From Macropodus opercularis (Eukaryota > Chordata > Actinopteri > Anabantiformes > Osphronemidae): 64,000 bases of DNA. Positions 53,413 to 62,855 of this stretch are shown piece after piece (the first letter of the stretch is position 1; each line of letters begins with the position of its first letter). Made by a program: the position numbers and the translations under genes. The notes beneath the pieces were generated by a model that searched no databases, had not been told where the DNA came from, and was given only the letters and a program-made list of their open reading frames with translations. The DNA is taken from positions 11,515,001 to 11,579,000 of the forward strand of contig CM061105.1 in the NCBI GenBank assembly GCA_030770545.1, in the 5' to 3' direction.

Positions 53413-54249
53413 TGCTATATGAAAGCTGCACGTGTACATTTTTGCCTTGAAGAGCAGAGCACATTATTATGTTATAAACCATGGTACAGACATTGCAAAC
53501 TCACCTAACCATTAATTACAATAACAAGTTACCTCTTATAACAATATAATAATAATCAGGGCCTATACAGCAGCAGGTGTCTGCAGAATTTAAAATCAGA
53601 GCAAGAGAGTTTATATTATTTTATACAGTACATTTACAGTCTTCAGCTAAATACTGATGATTATGAAACATTTCCGTTTGCTCAAACACAAACAGGAATT
53701 TTGAGACATGCAACATTAAGACACAGACATGCCACAAGTAAATTAATATTAAAAAAGCTGCAGATATTATTGTAATGACACTTTATCTCTCAGACTCTTG
53801 CTTATAACCAAGCTACTGTGGACAACAACTGTTTTCTTTATCCCTTTTCACATGTCAGCTGATAACGGAGTGAGTCTGGTTTAAAAAAAGTTAAAAAATT
53901 AGAAAAAACATCCACTTGCACAAAAGGTATCGGCGACGTCATGTTCAGTAGACGTGTGGAAATACAGTGTTTGATGTGATTTGTTACCACTGATGTGGAA
54001 ATTTAAGGTATTTTGGTCATTATAGTTAGTGCAAAGCGAACACCTGCAGTGAAACCGCCGACGCTGATGTTTGAACTCCTTAAATTATAGTTGTGATGTA
54101 CTACCAAATGCAACAATTTGTTCAGGATTAAGCAGGCTACTCTTGCTGTATTTCTAAACTGTACAAGCCCACTGGGAAGAAAGAGGATGCTTACGGAGCA
54201 TTTCTCAGGAAGGACACGGGGAACGCATTCATCCCATCGACTGTCTGAG

Positions 54250-54396
54250 CTACAGCAGTCTTTTCATACGGCAGGTGTGTTTCTCTATGTTCATGGTGGC
54301 TTGGTCCGTGGAGCCTGTCAGGACATCCAGTACTTCATCCTGGCGTTCGAGCTCCGTCTCTGCCTCCAGGGCAAGGTTCTTCAGCTGCATCAGCAT
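54250..54396 (-). CDS. snap47: snap47 coding exon 4 (C-terminal SNARE helix)
   Basis: Follows a TGTGCGCAG acceptor in phase 0. Its 48 residues run MLMQLKNLALEAETELERQ, then DEVLDVL...CRMKRLL, holding most of the second SNARE helix and the zero-layer glutamine at residue 394. The stop TAG is at 54250-54252. The exon is separated from exon 3 by the gene's only long intron (2191 bp). Confidence 0.93.
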   Translation of the reverse strand: MLMQLKNLALEAETELERQDEVLDVLTGSTDQATMNIEKHTCRMKRLL

Positions 54397-57300
54397 CTGC
54401 GCACACATACACACAACTCATTCAACAAAGTCGACTAAGAAGCAAAGCTAGGGTTAGGGTTAGGGGCTAGCAAACTAAAAGAAGAGCAAAAATCCGAGCC
54501 TAAAGTAAGCAGTTGTTGGGACGTGTGGACCATATGAGGAGTGGTGCACAGATGGGATCAGTGAGTTAGAAATCAAACGTGTGGTAGTGAAACAGAGCAG
54601 GAAGGTTAGACAGCGTAACATCAATCATGACTCATGACTCATGTGGCAGGTAGGATATTTTTTATAAAGCACAATATGAAACTTGAGAAAATATTCAGAA
54701 AAAGGTTTCAGCTTGTCTCCTACGATAATTGATATTATACAATAATGTTTGTTTTCTATTTTCAGTAGGTTTATGGAATAGTGTGACTACATCTGCATGG
54801 TCCGGCAACCGTGTATGTTATGGTCGATGGAACAACTTAAATATGCTGCAATGTGCCAAGCAAAACCTAATAAACAGTCACTCCAAAACCCACCACCTAG
54901 GTTTCTAAACTAATATTATGTTATGCTACATATGCTCTCACACACACACACTGACATTATGTCAGTTTTGACTGGCTGTTACATGCAGACATTGCAAATG
55001 GGCATAGAAACGACTCCAGACAGCAGTTTGAAAAACAGATAGCATGTCAATACACACGAGGAGCAACTGTATTACCTCAGGTCTGTGACGTTACTATTTC
55101 AACTAGCAGAACATGACCGAATCACATCTTGCAGTTCACATTCACAGGAGTTTTGGTGTGTCATAGAAAAACAGAGGGAGCTAATATTTTAGGGGCTGCT
55201 TATAGAATGGCTAGAAGTCTTAAGTCATGTAGAAACCACCGAAATTAAACATTAAGGCTGCAGCTAGTAGAAAAATATATGAGCTAAACTTCCCAGTGTC
55301 TTGCACATTAGTGGGGTAATTTCAGGGCTGTGTTATAAAGCAAACAGTGGAGGACACACAAAAAATACTTTATCAATCTTTGAAGCCTTAACAAGTCAGA
55401 GTTTCCAGCTTCAAACAATAATTACTGTATAAAAGTGCTTTGACAAAGGCTTCTATTTGCTAAAGCACTTAGGACGGGACATTAAACTGAGTGACCCTCT
55501 GTGCATGTTACCCCAGTGTAGAGTCTAATCTCAACATGAATTACATTAAGAGTAGGGTGTGGAGAGAAGCGTAGCATTAACTCTGCATCGGCAGCTTTTG
55601 AGGTCTGAACCATTATCGGCCGTAGACAATAAGCCATTTATAAACACAATAGTTAAGCTGTATGACTGTTCTAATGCTGGTACTGTTATGATATGATTTG
55701 TTTAAAAATGATTACATAAACTGAAACGACAGTAAACCACTGCATATTGACATTACATACAATAATTAACTACATATTAGACATTAAGTCTTAACAATGC
55801 CTGGTTTTAGATATGATTATGCAGTGAATTGGAAAGCAATTCTTTTAAGTAGGCAAACTGTGTATACAAAAGTGGGTACAATTCACTCTAAATATTAACT
55901 ATAATTAATTAATTCCCTCTCATTGGCTTCAACTCACATTGCCTTTTTTGGCTTGAAAAGTTAGTTGTGCAAGATTTAGTGCACATTTTATTTTCTATGA
56001 TATATTACCTACCTCTGATTTACTCTACACTAAACGAATAAAGCTAAACGTAATCTGTAGTCAGTAATGTCTTATCCAGTTGCTCTGCCAGTCACTGATG
56101 CGGCTCTAAGCACAGTACACGACACCAAAAGTAGCCTGACCAAACCTTTCCACGACCAACCTGTAATACTGTGTCGCATACTCACGAAACATTGTCGGAA
56201 TCATAGGTCTGAATTTGCGTCACTGTGTATTTTCTGTCCCCATATCTACAGCGGTCGTCAGTGCAGCGATGTTCTGAATGGAAAGACGCTGTAGAGTCTG
56301 ACCACAAGACTGACCGTGTTTCTCTTCCTCTCTTAAAACTAGATTGACTTTGGTTTGTGGTCTCACCAAATAACATTTTAAACATACAGGATGAAAAATA
56401 AAAATCGTTATGATGAATGGTGGTTTGGAATAGAACTATCAGAATACATGTAACTATAACTGCTGCCAATGTCTGTTGCCCGTGCACGCAGACATGACAT
56501 TTGTATTATCTGCTGTGATGTGTACAAATATGAAAAATATCAATCTGAGAAGTCGTGCAAGTCTTACATTTGCACAGGAGACCTCACCTGTTTGAGTTCC
56601 TGGGCCTCAGCCTGACTGACAGATGGCTGGAGGACATGCACCTGCAACTGGGACAGCTCTCCTGCTGGGACCTCCAGTGGGAGCTCTATGTCTTGGCATT
56701 TCTGCAGCAAACCTGACTCCATGGGTGGAGATGGTGAAAAAGTGCATATGTTGTTTGTGAGAAAACCAGACAAGTAAACTTAGAGCAGAGCAACTGAGGC
56801 AATCAGGGTGAAGTGACTCATCAAAATACACCTATAATCATGTCCAAAGGTCATGTGAAGGAAATGTTTTTACACGTGGCTGGACACTTAAAAATACACT
56901 GAGGTGAAACATAGAGCTTTACTGCCACTTAGTGGTCAAATTCCTTCTAGGCGTGGAAAGTTACCTTCATTCCAGCTTTTTCCTTCCATGTCACACGGAG
57001 ATGAAACTGGAGTTGCCCTACAAGCGCTGAATTCACTTGTGAACTCCACCTTCTTTTTGTACTGCATCTCTAACACCGACAGGGCTTCTGGCATTTTGGC
57101 AGACAGGAACCTGTAGCATATATCTGGCTTCCCTATAAAACGCTGTCTGACAGTTATCTCATAAGGACTGTGCACCCGGATTTCGTCCACTTCATTACGT
57201 TCAAAGCGGTGAAGCAGCTGGCAGTTTGTGTCTCGCACCTCCAGTGACGACACCAGCACCAGGAAGCATCCAGGTTTCAAGTCTGAGTCGCTACCTTTGG

Positions 57301-58059
57301 ACACCACAGCTGGGATGCTTGTGATGACCTTACTTCTACCAGACCCTCTGCCAGCTGAAGCAGCAGCTGCAGCTCTTGCGGCATCCTCGGCCTTGGCTTC
57401 CTGGTGAGTCTTCCAAGGTAGTTTGCCAAAAGGCCACCAGGAGGGAGATTCAAGTTCTGACAAAAGTCTGCGATAGACAATAACCATAAGAATGGACAAT
57501 ATATATATACACACCGGTATATGTATAGCTGATATTTCAGTGATTTGAGAAATAGAGATTACTTATCAGCCACGCCCAGGTCAGAATCAATCTTCTCCAG
57601 TCCCTGCATCATGTTATCGAACTGCTCTCCTTGGTGACTGAGGACCCTGCCTGTGTCCGCCAGTCTTCTCTGGGCCCCTGCCACCAGGCTGATCAGCTCT
57701 CTGCCTTTAGATGGTTGAGACTCTGCTCCTCGGGCCTCTGAGCTGGGGGACAGAAGCCGCTCTCTCCAGAAATGTTCCAGTACGTTATAAACTACCACCC
57801 TGTTGGGCTTCAGGGAGCCAAACCAGTGTTTGACGTTGCCCTCTTCAAGCACTGTAAGGGTGCTGAAGATGAAGCTGGAAGACTCCATCTTGATCTCCAG
57901 GATGCGGGAGAGGTAGAAGCTGACAAGGGTCCCCTTGGTCTGGGCAGAGACAAAGTGAACCGTGGTCCTGGTGAGGAACATGGTGCCATTTTCCCAGCGC
58001 TTCTCACTGTTGATGTAATAGGAGCCCGGCCAGCTGTGGATAGCGACGTCCCGGCTCAT
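54250..58059 (-). CDS. snap47: SNAP-47, non-canonical SNAP25-family SNARE
   Basis: Coding exons on the - strand are 58059-57563, 57467-56965, 56712-56588 and 54396-54250, giving 423 aa, close to the mouse protein and shorter than the longest human form. Residues ~1-110 form the PH-like N-terminal region (MSRDVAIHSWPG start, KHWFGSLKPNRVV). The first SNARE helix spans ~115-175 with zero-layer Q143 in HQGEQ; a conserved middle domain holds RFERNEVDEIRVHSPYEI and RQRFIGKPD. The second SNARE helix spans ~370-423 with zero-layer Q394 in ELERQDE. There is no palmitoylated cysteine cluster between the helices, as expected for SNAP-47. The family takes part in intracellular membrane fusion, including reported roles in neuronal exocytosis. 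The start codon has A at -3 and matches the conserved MSRDV terminus. The gene is head-to-head with jmjd4. Confidence 0.95.
54397..56587 (-). other. snap47: snap47 intron 3 (2191 bp)
   Basis: Bounded by a GTGAGG donor and a GCGCAG acceptor on the - strand. It contains a short telomere-like (TTAGGG)2 run at about 54448-54466 and otherwise AT-rich sequence. No exon or RNA gene was recognised inside. Confidence 0.85.
54448..54466 (+). repeat. Short telomere-like (TTAGGG)n run
   Basis: CTAGGGTTAGGGTTAGGGG, two and a half telomeric units, inside snap47 intron 3. Too short to be a real interstitial telomeric array. Confidence 0.85.
56588..56712 (-). CDS. snap47: snap47 coding exon 3
   Basis: The acceptor is the CAG at 56715-56713, after a pyrimidine-rich tract. 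Choosing this AG rather than the upstream GGAG keeps the frame and yields GLLQKCQD...QAEAQELKQ. It encodes the less conserved linker and the first turns of the second SNARE region. The donor GTGAGG follows AAACAG. Confidence 0.85.
56965..57467 (-). CDS. snap47: snap47 coding exon 2
   Basis: Starts with the A that completes a lysine codon, then LLSELESPSWWPFGKLPWKT, a strongly conserved SNAP-47 block. It continues through the middle domain (HRFERNEVDEIRVHSPYEI, FIGKPDICYRFLSAKMPE). It ends WNEG before GTAACT. The alanine-rich segment around residues 187-196 is less conserved. Confidence 0.94.
57563..58059 (-). CDS. snap47: snap47 coding exon 1 (N-terminal domain and first SNARE helix)
   Basis: The ATG at 58059-58057 begins MSRDVAIHSWPGSYYI. 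The in-frame ATGs further upstream would read through a probable 5' splice acceptor, so they were not used. The exon carries the PH-like region and the first SNARE helix with HQGEQ. The donor GTAATC follows GCTGATAA. Confidence 0.94.
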
Positions 58060-58743
58060 TTTGGAGAAGGATACACTGCTGCACCTGGAAGAAGTACAAG
58101 TTCCAACATTACACATGTGCAACACTAATACATACATTATTGCGTTTTATTACGCAACTAATACCACTGATGGTGTATTTGTCGTCATGGTGAACATACT
58201 TGCTTCGGGGTGTAAGACAGTTGGCTCAGCGGCATTACGGCTCCCAGTCTTCTCTGTATCGACGAAGATGTTTATCACGGATGTGACGTCACCACGAGTA
58301 CGGCAGTATTTACTGTCCGTCTGGAAAATTCTCCTCACAAAAAAAAAAAGCTGTCGCGGCCAGGTTTTTGGAGGAACAATTATTCTTGGCGAGATGGTTT
58401 CAGAATTAAATGAGATATCATGCTGCGTTAGAGCTACATGCATTAATATGTAATGTGTGTAGACAGTGTTTATAGACGACGAACAGTAACGTCATCGTAT
58501 GTGATGTGAGGCGTTGAGGAGCCGTATTCTGAGTCGCAATGAAGACATGCAGCGATCGGTCTCCAAAAATAGAATAAACGGTTGGTAGCATTATGTTTTC
58601 AACCCAGTCTGGTTCAGCAGTGACGGCTTAAGTTGCAAGAGCAAAGACGTTTGTCATGTCAAGCGCCCTAACGTGAGTCCGTTTGTTCTGACAGCCAGCG
58701 TACGCGAGGTCGCTAACGGGCTAGCTAGGTGTCGCTTAGCATC
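58060..58743. promoter_or_regulatory. Bidirectional snap47/jmjd4 promoter region
   Basis: Only 684 bp separate the two divergent start codons. A perfect palindromic CRE (TGACGTCA) lies at 58284-58291 and a variant TAACGTCA at about 58485-58492. No TATA box was seen at a sensible distance. On the snap47 side a pyrimidine-rich acceptor (TTCTTCCAG, ending 58085) and a GTATGT donor at 58199 suggest a small 5' UTR intron of about 115 bp. The human orthologues are also divergent neighbours. Confidence 0.65.
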
Positions 58744-58996
58744 ATGGACAGAGAGGCGTACCGTAACTGCTGCAGCCTGGTCAAAATACCGAGGCAGGCG
58801 TACGAGCAGTTCTGGTCCGCACACTTCGTAGATTACATAGACAAGGAGCTGAGCTATTCCAAGTTTTTCAGAAAATACCTGCTTCCCAATCATCCGTGCA
58901 TGTTTTCAAGAAGGTTTACAGAGGACTGGAACTGCAGGAGACAGTGGGTGACTGAGGAGGGGAAGCCCAATTTCCAGAAGCTGCTGCAAGACTTTG
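58744..58996 (+). CDS. jmjd4: jmjd4 coding exon 1
   Basis: Encodes residues 1-84, including LLPNHPCMFSRRFTEDW and RRQWVTEEGKP, which match the N-terminal region of JMJD4. The donor is GTAAAC after GACTTTG. The ORF could begin upstream only with a non-ATG codon, so the ATG at 58744 is the start. Confidence 0.94.
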
Positions 58997-60588
58997 GTAA
59001 ACAAGCCTGTTACTAATGTGGTACCCAACTAAAATACACCGTTAGTACGCAGCTGCTGCAGATGTTGATATATTTACTCTTTGTAACAGCCGAAACGCCT
59101 GTTCCTGTTGCAAACTGCAATGCAAAGGAATACAATGCAAACCCCAAACAAGTGATGCCTTTCAAAGAATTCATTCACTACTGGAAGGAATACATCCAGA
59201 ATGGCCACTCCTCACCTAAAGGATGCCTCTATCTAAAGGACTGGCATATGTCAAGGTATAGTGCAGACTCACCTGCAATGCGTTTTACGCAAACCAGTAT
59301 GGAAAATATTTAAGTATCTATGCTGAAATGTATGTAATTATTCTGCAGAGACTTTCCAGACCACAATATTTACGCCACACCCGTCTTCTTCTCATCTGAT
59401 TGGCTTAACGAATACTGGGATACTCTTGAAGTAGATGACTACCGGTTTGTCTACATGGGACCCAAAGGCTCATGGTAGGAAAGATACGTTATAGTTATGA
59501 GTTATAAATAGTTTCTCCTTTGTGCAGATCTTACAATCTGATTTACTTTCTCACCCGCTAGGACGCCGTTCCATGCGGATGTGTTCCGCTCATACAGTTG
59601 GTCAGCAAATGTCTGTGGGAGGAAGAAATGGCTTCTCTATCCCCCAGGCCAGGAGGAGTTTTTACGAGACACTCACGGCAACCTCCCATATGATGTAACA
59701 TCATCTGAACTTCGAGACAGAGGCCTTTATCCACACTCTGAAGAAGCCTGTCAGCCGCTTGAGATTATTCAAGAGGCAGGGGAAATTATTTTTGTGCCCA
59801 GTGGTTGGCACCATCAAGTTTATAATCTGGTAAGAACTGGCAGTGATGTGAGCAGGAGAGCTAGAGCCAAAACATATATTAAGTGACGACTTCTACATAG
59901 TTGTAATAGTTAAATAGAAATTACTGCATTACCTCTGTATAAAAGTCAGTCAGTGTATGCATGTCCACAGATTCACAATTTCTTTTACAGGAGGACACAA
60001 TCTCCATTAATCACAACTGGTTAAATGGCTGCAACATTGACATCATGTGGCAATTCCTTCAGAATGAACTGTCCTCTGTTCAAAAAGAGATAGATGAGTG
60101 GAGAAACACAATGGATTCGTGGCATCAGCACTGTCAGGTACTTGTCAGATAAGACTGCATGTTTCTCAGTGTCCAAAAAACATCCCACTGTGCTGTATGA
60201 ATATATTACAAAGAAGACTGTGTAACGGCACCGCTGCGTGTGCTTCTTTCAGGTCATTATGAAGGCTTGCTCTGGTATTGACTATGCAGAATTTGCCTCT
60301 TTCCTAAAAATCATTGCGGACAACCGAATGGCTTTCCTAAACGCGTGTTCCTCTGGAGATTCCTCTGACTACCCCCAGCATCTCTCAGAGACCCTCTCCA
60401 CACTCGGACCTTACCATGCTGCATTTGATCTCCAGAGAGTGGCTAACATAATTGAATGCCTCCTCTGTAATGAAGACTTTAAGAGGCTTGACCATTCAAC
60501 ACTGAGTTTGCAGCCCGAAACGATGTTACAGCAAATTCAAGACATCATACAATCCACCAGAGGGCAACATCTCCTTTATCAAGAATAA
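58744..60588 (+). CDS. jmjd4: JmjC-domain 2-oxoglutarate/Fe(II) lysyl hydroxylase JMJD4
   Basis: Six exons, 58744-58996, 59090-59255, 59349-59474, 59562-59829, 59991-60137 and 60253-60588, join in frame to 431 aa, close to human JMJD4. The JmjC core lies at roughly residues 140-300. The iron triad is H186 and D188 (TPFHADVF) plus H266 (GWHHQVYNL). N198 and K204 in NVCGRKKW probably help bind 2-oxoglutarate. Conserved blocks include PVPVANC, KEYIQNGHSSPKGCLYLKDWH, GNLPYDVTS and ISINHNW. Human JMJD4 hydroxylates a lysine of translation termination factor eRF1 and supports termination efficiency; the same role is inferred here. The ATG of MDREAY has a strong context (A at -3, G at +4). The 3' end nearly touches that of iba57. 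Confidence 0.96.
59090..59255 (+). CDS. jmjd4: jmjd4 coding exon 2
   Basis: Follows the TTTGTAACAG acceptor and completes an alanine codon. Encodes ETPVPVANCNAKEYN, the KEYIQNGHSSPKGCLYL block and DWHMS. The donor GTATAG comes after TCAAG. Confidence 0.94.
59349..59474 (+). CDS. jmjd4: jmjd4 coding exon 3
   Basis: Follows TTCTGCAG and encodes RDFPDHNIYATPVFFSSDW and EVDDYRFVYMGPKGSW, leading into the JmjC double-stranded beta-helix. The donor is GTAGGA. Confidence 0.94.
59562..59829 (+). CDS. jmjd4: jmjd4 coding exon 4 (catalytic core)
   Basis: Carries the whole iron-binding triad: H186-x-D188 at the exon start and H266 near the end, with VPSGWHHQVYNL closing the barrel. The donor GTAAGA follows the CTG codon in phase 0. 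Confidence 0.96.
59991..60137 (+). CDS. jmjd4: jmjd4 coding exon 5
   Basis: Starts EDTISINHNWLNGCNIDIMW after a TTTTACAG acceptor. Ends WHQHCQ before GTACTT. The exon is 49 codons, in phase 0 on both sides. Confidence 0.94.
60253..60588 (+). CDS. jmjd4: jmjd4 terminal coding exon 6
   Basis: Starts VIMKACSGIDYAEFASFLKI after TTTCAG. It encodes the helical C-terminal region and ends LLYQE with TAA at 60586-60588. An AATAAA hexamer overlaps the stop codon, but the signal at 60719 is better placed for cleavage. Confidence 0.94.
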   Translation, partial: VIMKACSGIDYAEFASFLKIIADNRMAFLNACSSGDSSDYPQHLSETLSTLGPYHAAFDLQRVANIIECLLCNEDFKRLDHSTLSLQPETMLQQIQDIIQSTRGQHLLYQE

Positions 60589-60718
60589 AATGGCTTGCAG
60601 AGAACAGTGACAGGTTGTTGATAAAGTTGTTACTAAACTTTGGTTTGAGTTGACCGGCAGTTTCAAATGTTGCTTATGAATGTCTGAAATTTGTTTTGCA
60701 CTTAGGCTAACATGGCTG

Positions 60719-60724
60719 AATAAA
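60719..60724 (+). terminator. jmjd4: Poly(A) signal of jmjd4
   Basis: AATAAA about 130 bp after the stop, followed by a T-rich GAGTTTTTGCTCTTT tract. Gives a very short 3' UTR. Confidence 0.7.
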
Positions 60725-60758
60725 AAAACAATTCACTTGAGTTTTTGCTCTTTGCACA

Positions 60759-60764
60759 TTTATT
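60759..60764 (-). terminator. iba57: Poly(A) signal of iba57
   Basis: AATAAA on the - strand about 270 bp after the iba57 stop. Cleavage 10-30 bp further would fall at about 60730-60750, within or next to the jmjd4 3' end. Confidence 0.6.
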
Positions 60765-61035
60765 CAAAAAGCACCAATGCTATACAACATTTGGTATAAT
60801 TAGCTTTGTAGTGCTAAACGAGATCTGTTATACAACATAATTATATGCCAACTGAAACTTTACAAGTAAGGGGAAAAAATCATTTTACTGCAAATGGAAC
60901 AAAACTACTGGATTGGAGCCACATGAGTCCTAAGCAATGACAGCTAAACATATCGTACTTCAGGGTTCTGCCAAGGACAAGTGTGTCAGATGTGATATGT
61001 GTCACATGTTAGGGAAATGTAATGTATTCTTCTCT

Positions 61036-61427
61036 TCAGTTGATACTTGCATCTTTAGGCCACCAAACTGGCACAGATGTCTCAAGTGTCACAGTGCGCT
61101 CATCAGTAGATTTGAGTGTTAACACCTCTTTGGCATGTTCCATGCGGATTAGGCTCAGACCCAGTTCTCCTACCCCAGCTCGGTGCTTACCCGCTGGCTT
61201 GCCCGACTGCGTTTGCAGCGGGGCTCCTTCCTTGAGGTCCTGGACTGGAGATGACAAGCGCACTGGCATCAGGCGCTTTCGAACCACCCCAGTGTGATGT
61301 GTCCTGGCTGTGAGCTCCTGGCCAATGTAACAGCCCTTGCTAAAGCTGATCCCCTGCATGTAGACGAGATTTGACTCTAGTGGTAGTGCCACACCAGGAG
61401 GAAGGTCCTTCACTCCCTCTGGAAGTC
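61036..61427 (-). CDS. iba57: iba57 terminal coding exon 3
   Basis: Follows a TTGTCTAG acceptor and completes a glycine codon. It encodes PEGVKDLPPGVALPLESNL, the KGCYIGQELTARTHH signature and VRKRLMPVRL, ending VWWPKDASIN. The stop TGA is at 61038-61036. Confidence 0.95.
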
Positions 61428-62718
61428 CTAGACAACAATGACAGCAAACAAAACAACAGATTTCACAAAATCTGAAGAGCATATATTCATATGAATCACT
61501 GATTCCTGAACCAATTATTTCCAAAACAAACTATATTGTTCTCACCTATTTCATAGCGATGTCTATGATATTCCTCCGTATCACCTTTCTGACATGATGC
61601 AACAGTATCCACAGGGTCAACTTGACGGTCTGTCACCAATCTCCAGCCCATTTCCTGAATTCGAGGATCCGCTTCCCAAACCAGAGCCTTTTCAGGGGAT
61701 GAGAGCTCGGGTTTGTTGAATTTGTCTTGACCTACGTTTTCACACTTGGGGAGCACTGCCCACACGGAGAGCTCAGGACAGGGCTTAATGTTGACCTTTC
61801 TGCGGATCTTGTACACCTTCAGATGTTTTAACATAGAGTCTTTAATTGTTGTGTCACACTCCAGGAAAATGCTGTTTCCAGAGTCGTCATCTTTCAGACT
61901 GAAAGGACAGTGGGTTACATTGTAAATGTTATAGAGTTAATTTCAATCAATTACAACTGATAAAAGCTGGCATAATGTCTGTGTATTACCATCCACAACA
62001 TTCTAACATTCGGATGACACTGAATTACTAAATACAATTGATTACAGACACAACCACATAACTTCATCAGGAAGAAATATTCCAGTAAGTCGTATCTTTG
62101 TTTTTACCAGTTTACACATAGCACGTTTTAGTAGGTGTAAGTGTTTTTCCACTTCTTGCTGTCATGTCAAAGTTAGTTAAGGTTTAAGAGCATCTCAATC
62201 GTGACGCAGACTTAGTGGGATAAACACATCTTAAAGACATTCGTGTATGTTAAGGGCACTAGAAATATGCAACTGATGGCACCGAGCTCAACGCGCACAA
62301 GCATCTGCAATGCAAAGATAAGCAGACACGCCCGCGTGTTTACTGCAAACACGCACTTGTTAGAGTGTGAACATCACCTGTACAACAGGATGTCAAACAG
62401 CGTCCTTCCTTGTACGTTCAGCATGTGCGCGTATACGGCTCCGACTCCGGGCTCCTTCAGCAGCCCCACGTCATTGGTGATGATCCCCTGGAGAAACGCG
62501 CCTGTGTCCTGCCCCTGGATGTGCACCAGGCTCCTGTGGGGCAGGTGGTAGCACACGCACTGTTGCGGGGCATCTCTGCGGTTTGCCGCGTCCTCGCTGA
62601 ACCTCCTCACGTCGGGAAGCCGCGTGACGCACGTCCGCGGGCCGGCGGCTCTTGTCGCGTAAACACCGAGACAGCGGTTGGACATGAACGCACCCTTCGC
62701 CAAACCCCAAAGCCTCAT
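61036..62718 (-). CDS. iba57: Mitochondrial Fe-S cluster assembly factor IBA57
   Basis: Three exons on the - strand, 62718-62378, 61898-61546 and 61427-61036, give 361 aa (human 356). Residues ~1-45 are basic and hydroxylated with few acids (MRLWGLAKG...), as expected for a mitochondrial presequence. The rest is a GcvT/YgfZ-type fold: LNVQGRTLFDILLY, YKIRRKVNIKP, DPRIQEMGWRLV, and the family signature KGCYIGQEL with the conserved cysteine at residue 264. Known family role: IBA57 works with ISCA1/ISCA2 late in mitochondrial [4Fe-4S] protein maturation, for example aconitase and lipoate synthase. The start has A at -3; upstream in-frame ATGs lie in the probable promoter and were not used. No disabling change is seen. 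The gene is convergent with jmjd4. Confidence 0.95.
61546..61898 (-). CDS. iba57: iba57 coding exon 2
   Basis: The acceptor is CTTTCAG; the exon's first base completes a serine codon. Encodes FLECDTTIKDSMLKHLKVYK, RRKVNIKPCPELSVWAVLP and the DPRIQEMGWRL and YHRHRYEIG blocks. The donor is GTGAGA. Confidence 0.94.
61899..62377 (-). other. iba57: iba57 intron 1 (479 bp)
   Basis: GT-AG intron (GTGATG donor, TTTCAG acceptor on the - strand). AT-rich, with nothing else recognised. Confidence 0.9.
62378..62718 (-). CDS. iba57: iba57 coding exon 1 (mitochondrial presequence)
   Basis: The ATG at 62718-62716 starts the arginine-bearing presequence. The exon continues to YHLPHRSLVHIQGQDTGAFL, QGIITNDVGLL and NVQGRTLFDILLY. 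It is GC- and CpG-rich, as expected next to a housekeeping promoter. The donor is GTGATG. Confidence 0.93.
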
Positions 62719-62855
62719 GTTGAACACACAAAGGCGAGCGTTGAGTGAGAGAACCCGGCGTCTCTCCGCCCAGTGGACGACTATATGCCGCTGAACGCCA
62801 CAGCTGACCACTGCTGCAGCGCCACCATTTTGAACTCCCACAATGCATTGCTCGA
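62719..62855 (-). promoter_or_regulatory. iba57: iba57 promoter and 5' UTR with YY1-like and ZNF143/THAP11-like motifs
   Basis: About 100-135 bp upstream of the start codon, GCCACCATTTTG (62821-62832; reverse strand CAAAATGGTGGC) is one base from the YY1 consensus. Two bases further, ACTCCCACAATGCATTGC (62834-62851) matches the core of the Staf/ZNF143-THAP11 element (TCCCA-n-AATGCA-nTGC). Both are typical of core promoters of mitochondrial and housekeeping genes, and they place the transcription start near 62800. Recognition is from memory of the motifs. Confidence 0.6.

Noticed and set aside
54448..54466. Interstitial telomere
   Set aside because: Only two and a half TTAGGG units; too short to signify a chromosome fusion.
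56713..56831. Longer snap47 exon 3 using the upstream ORF or the GGAG acceptor
   Set aside because: These put the exon in the wrong frame for the conserved C-terminal half; the CAG at 56715-56713 keeps the frame.
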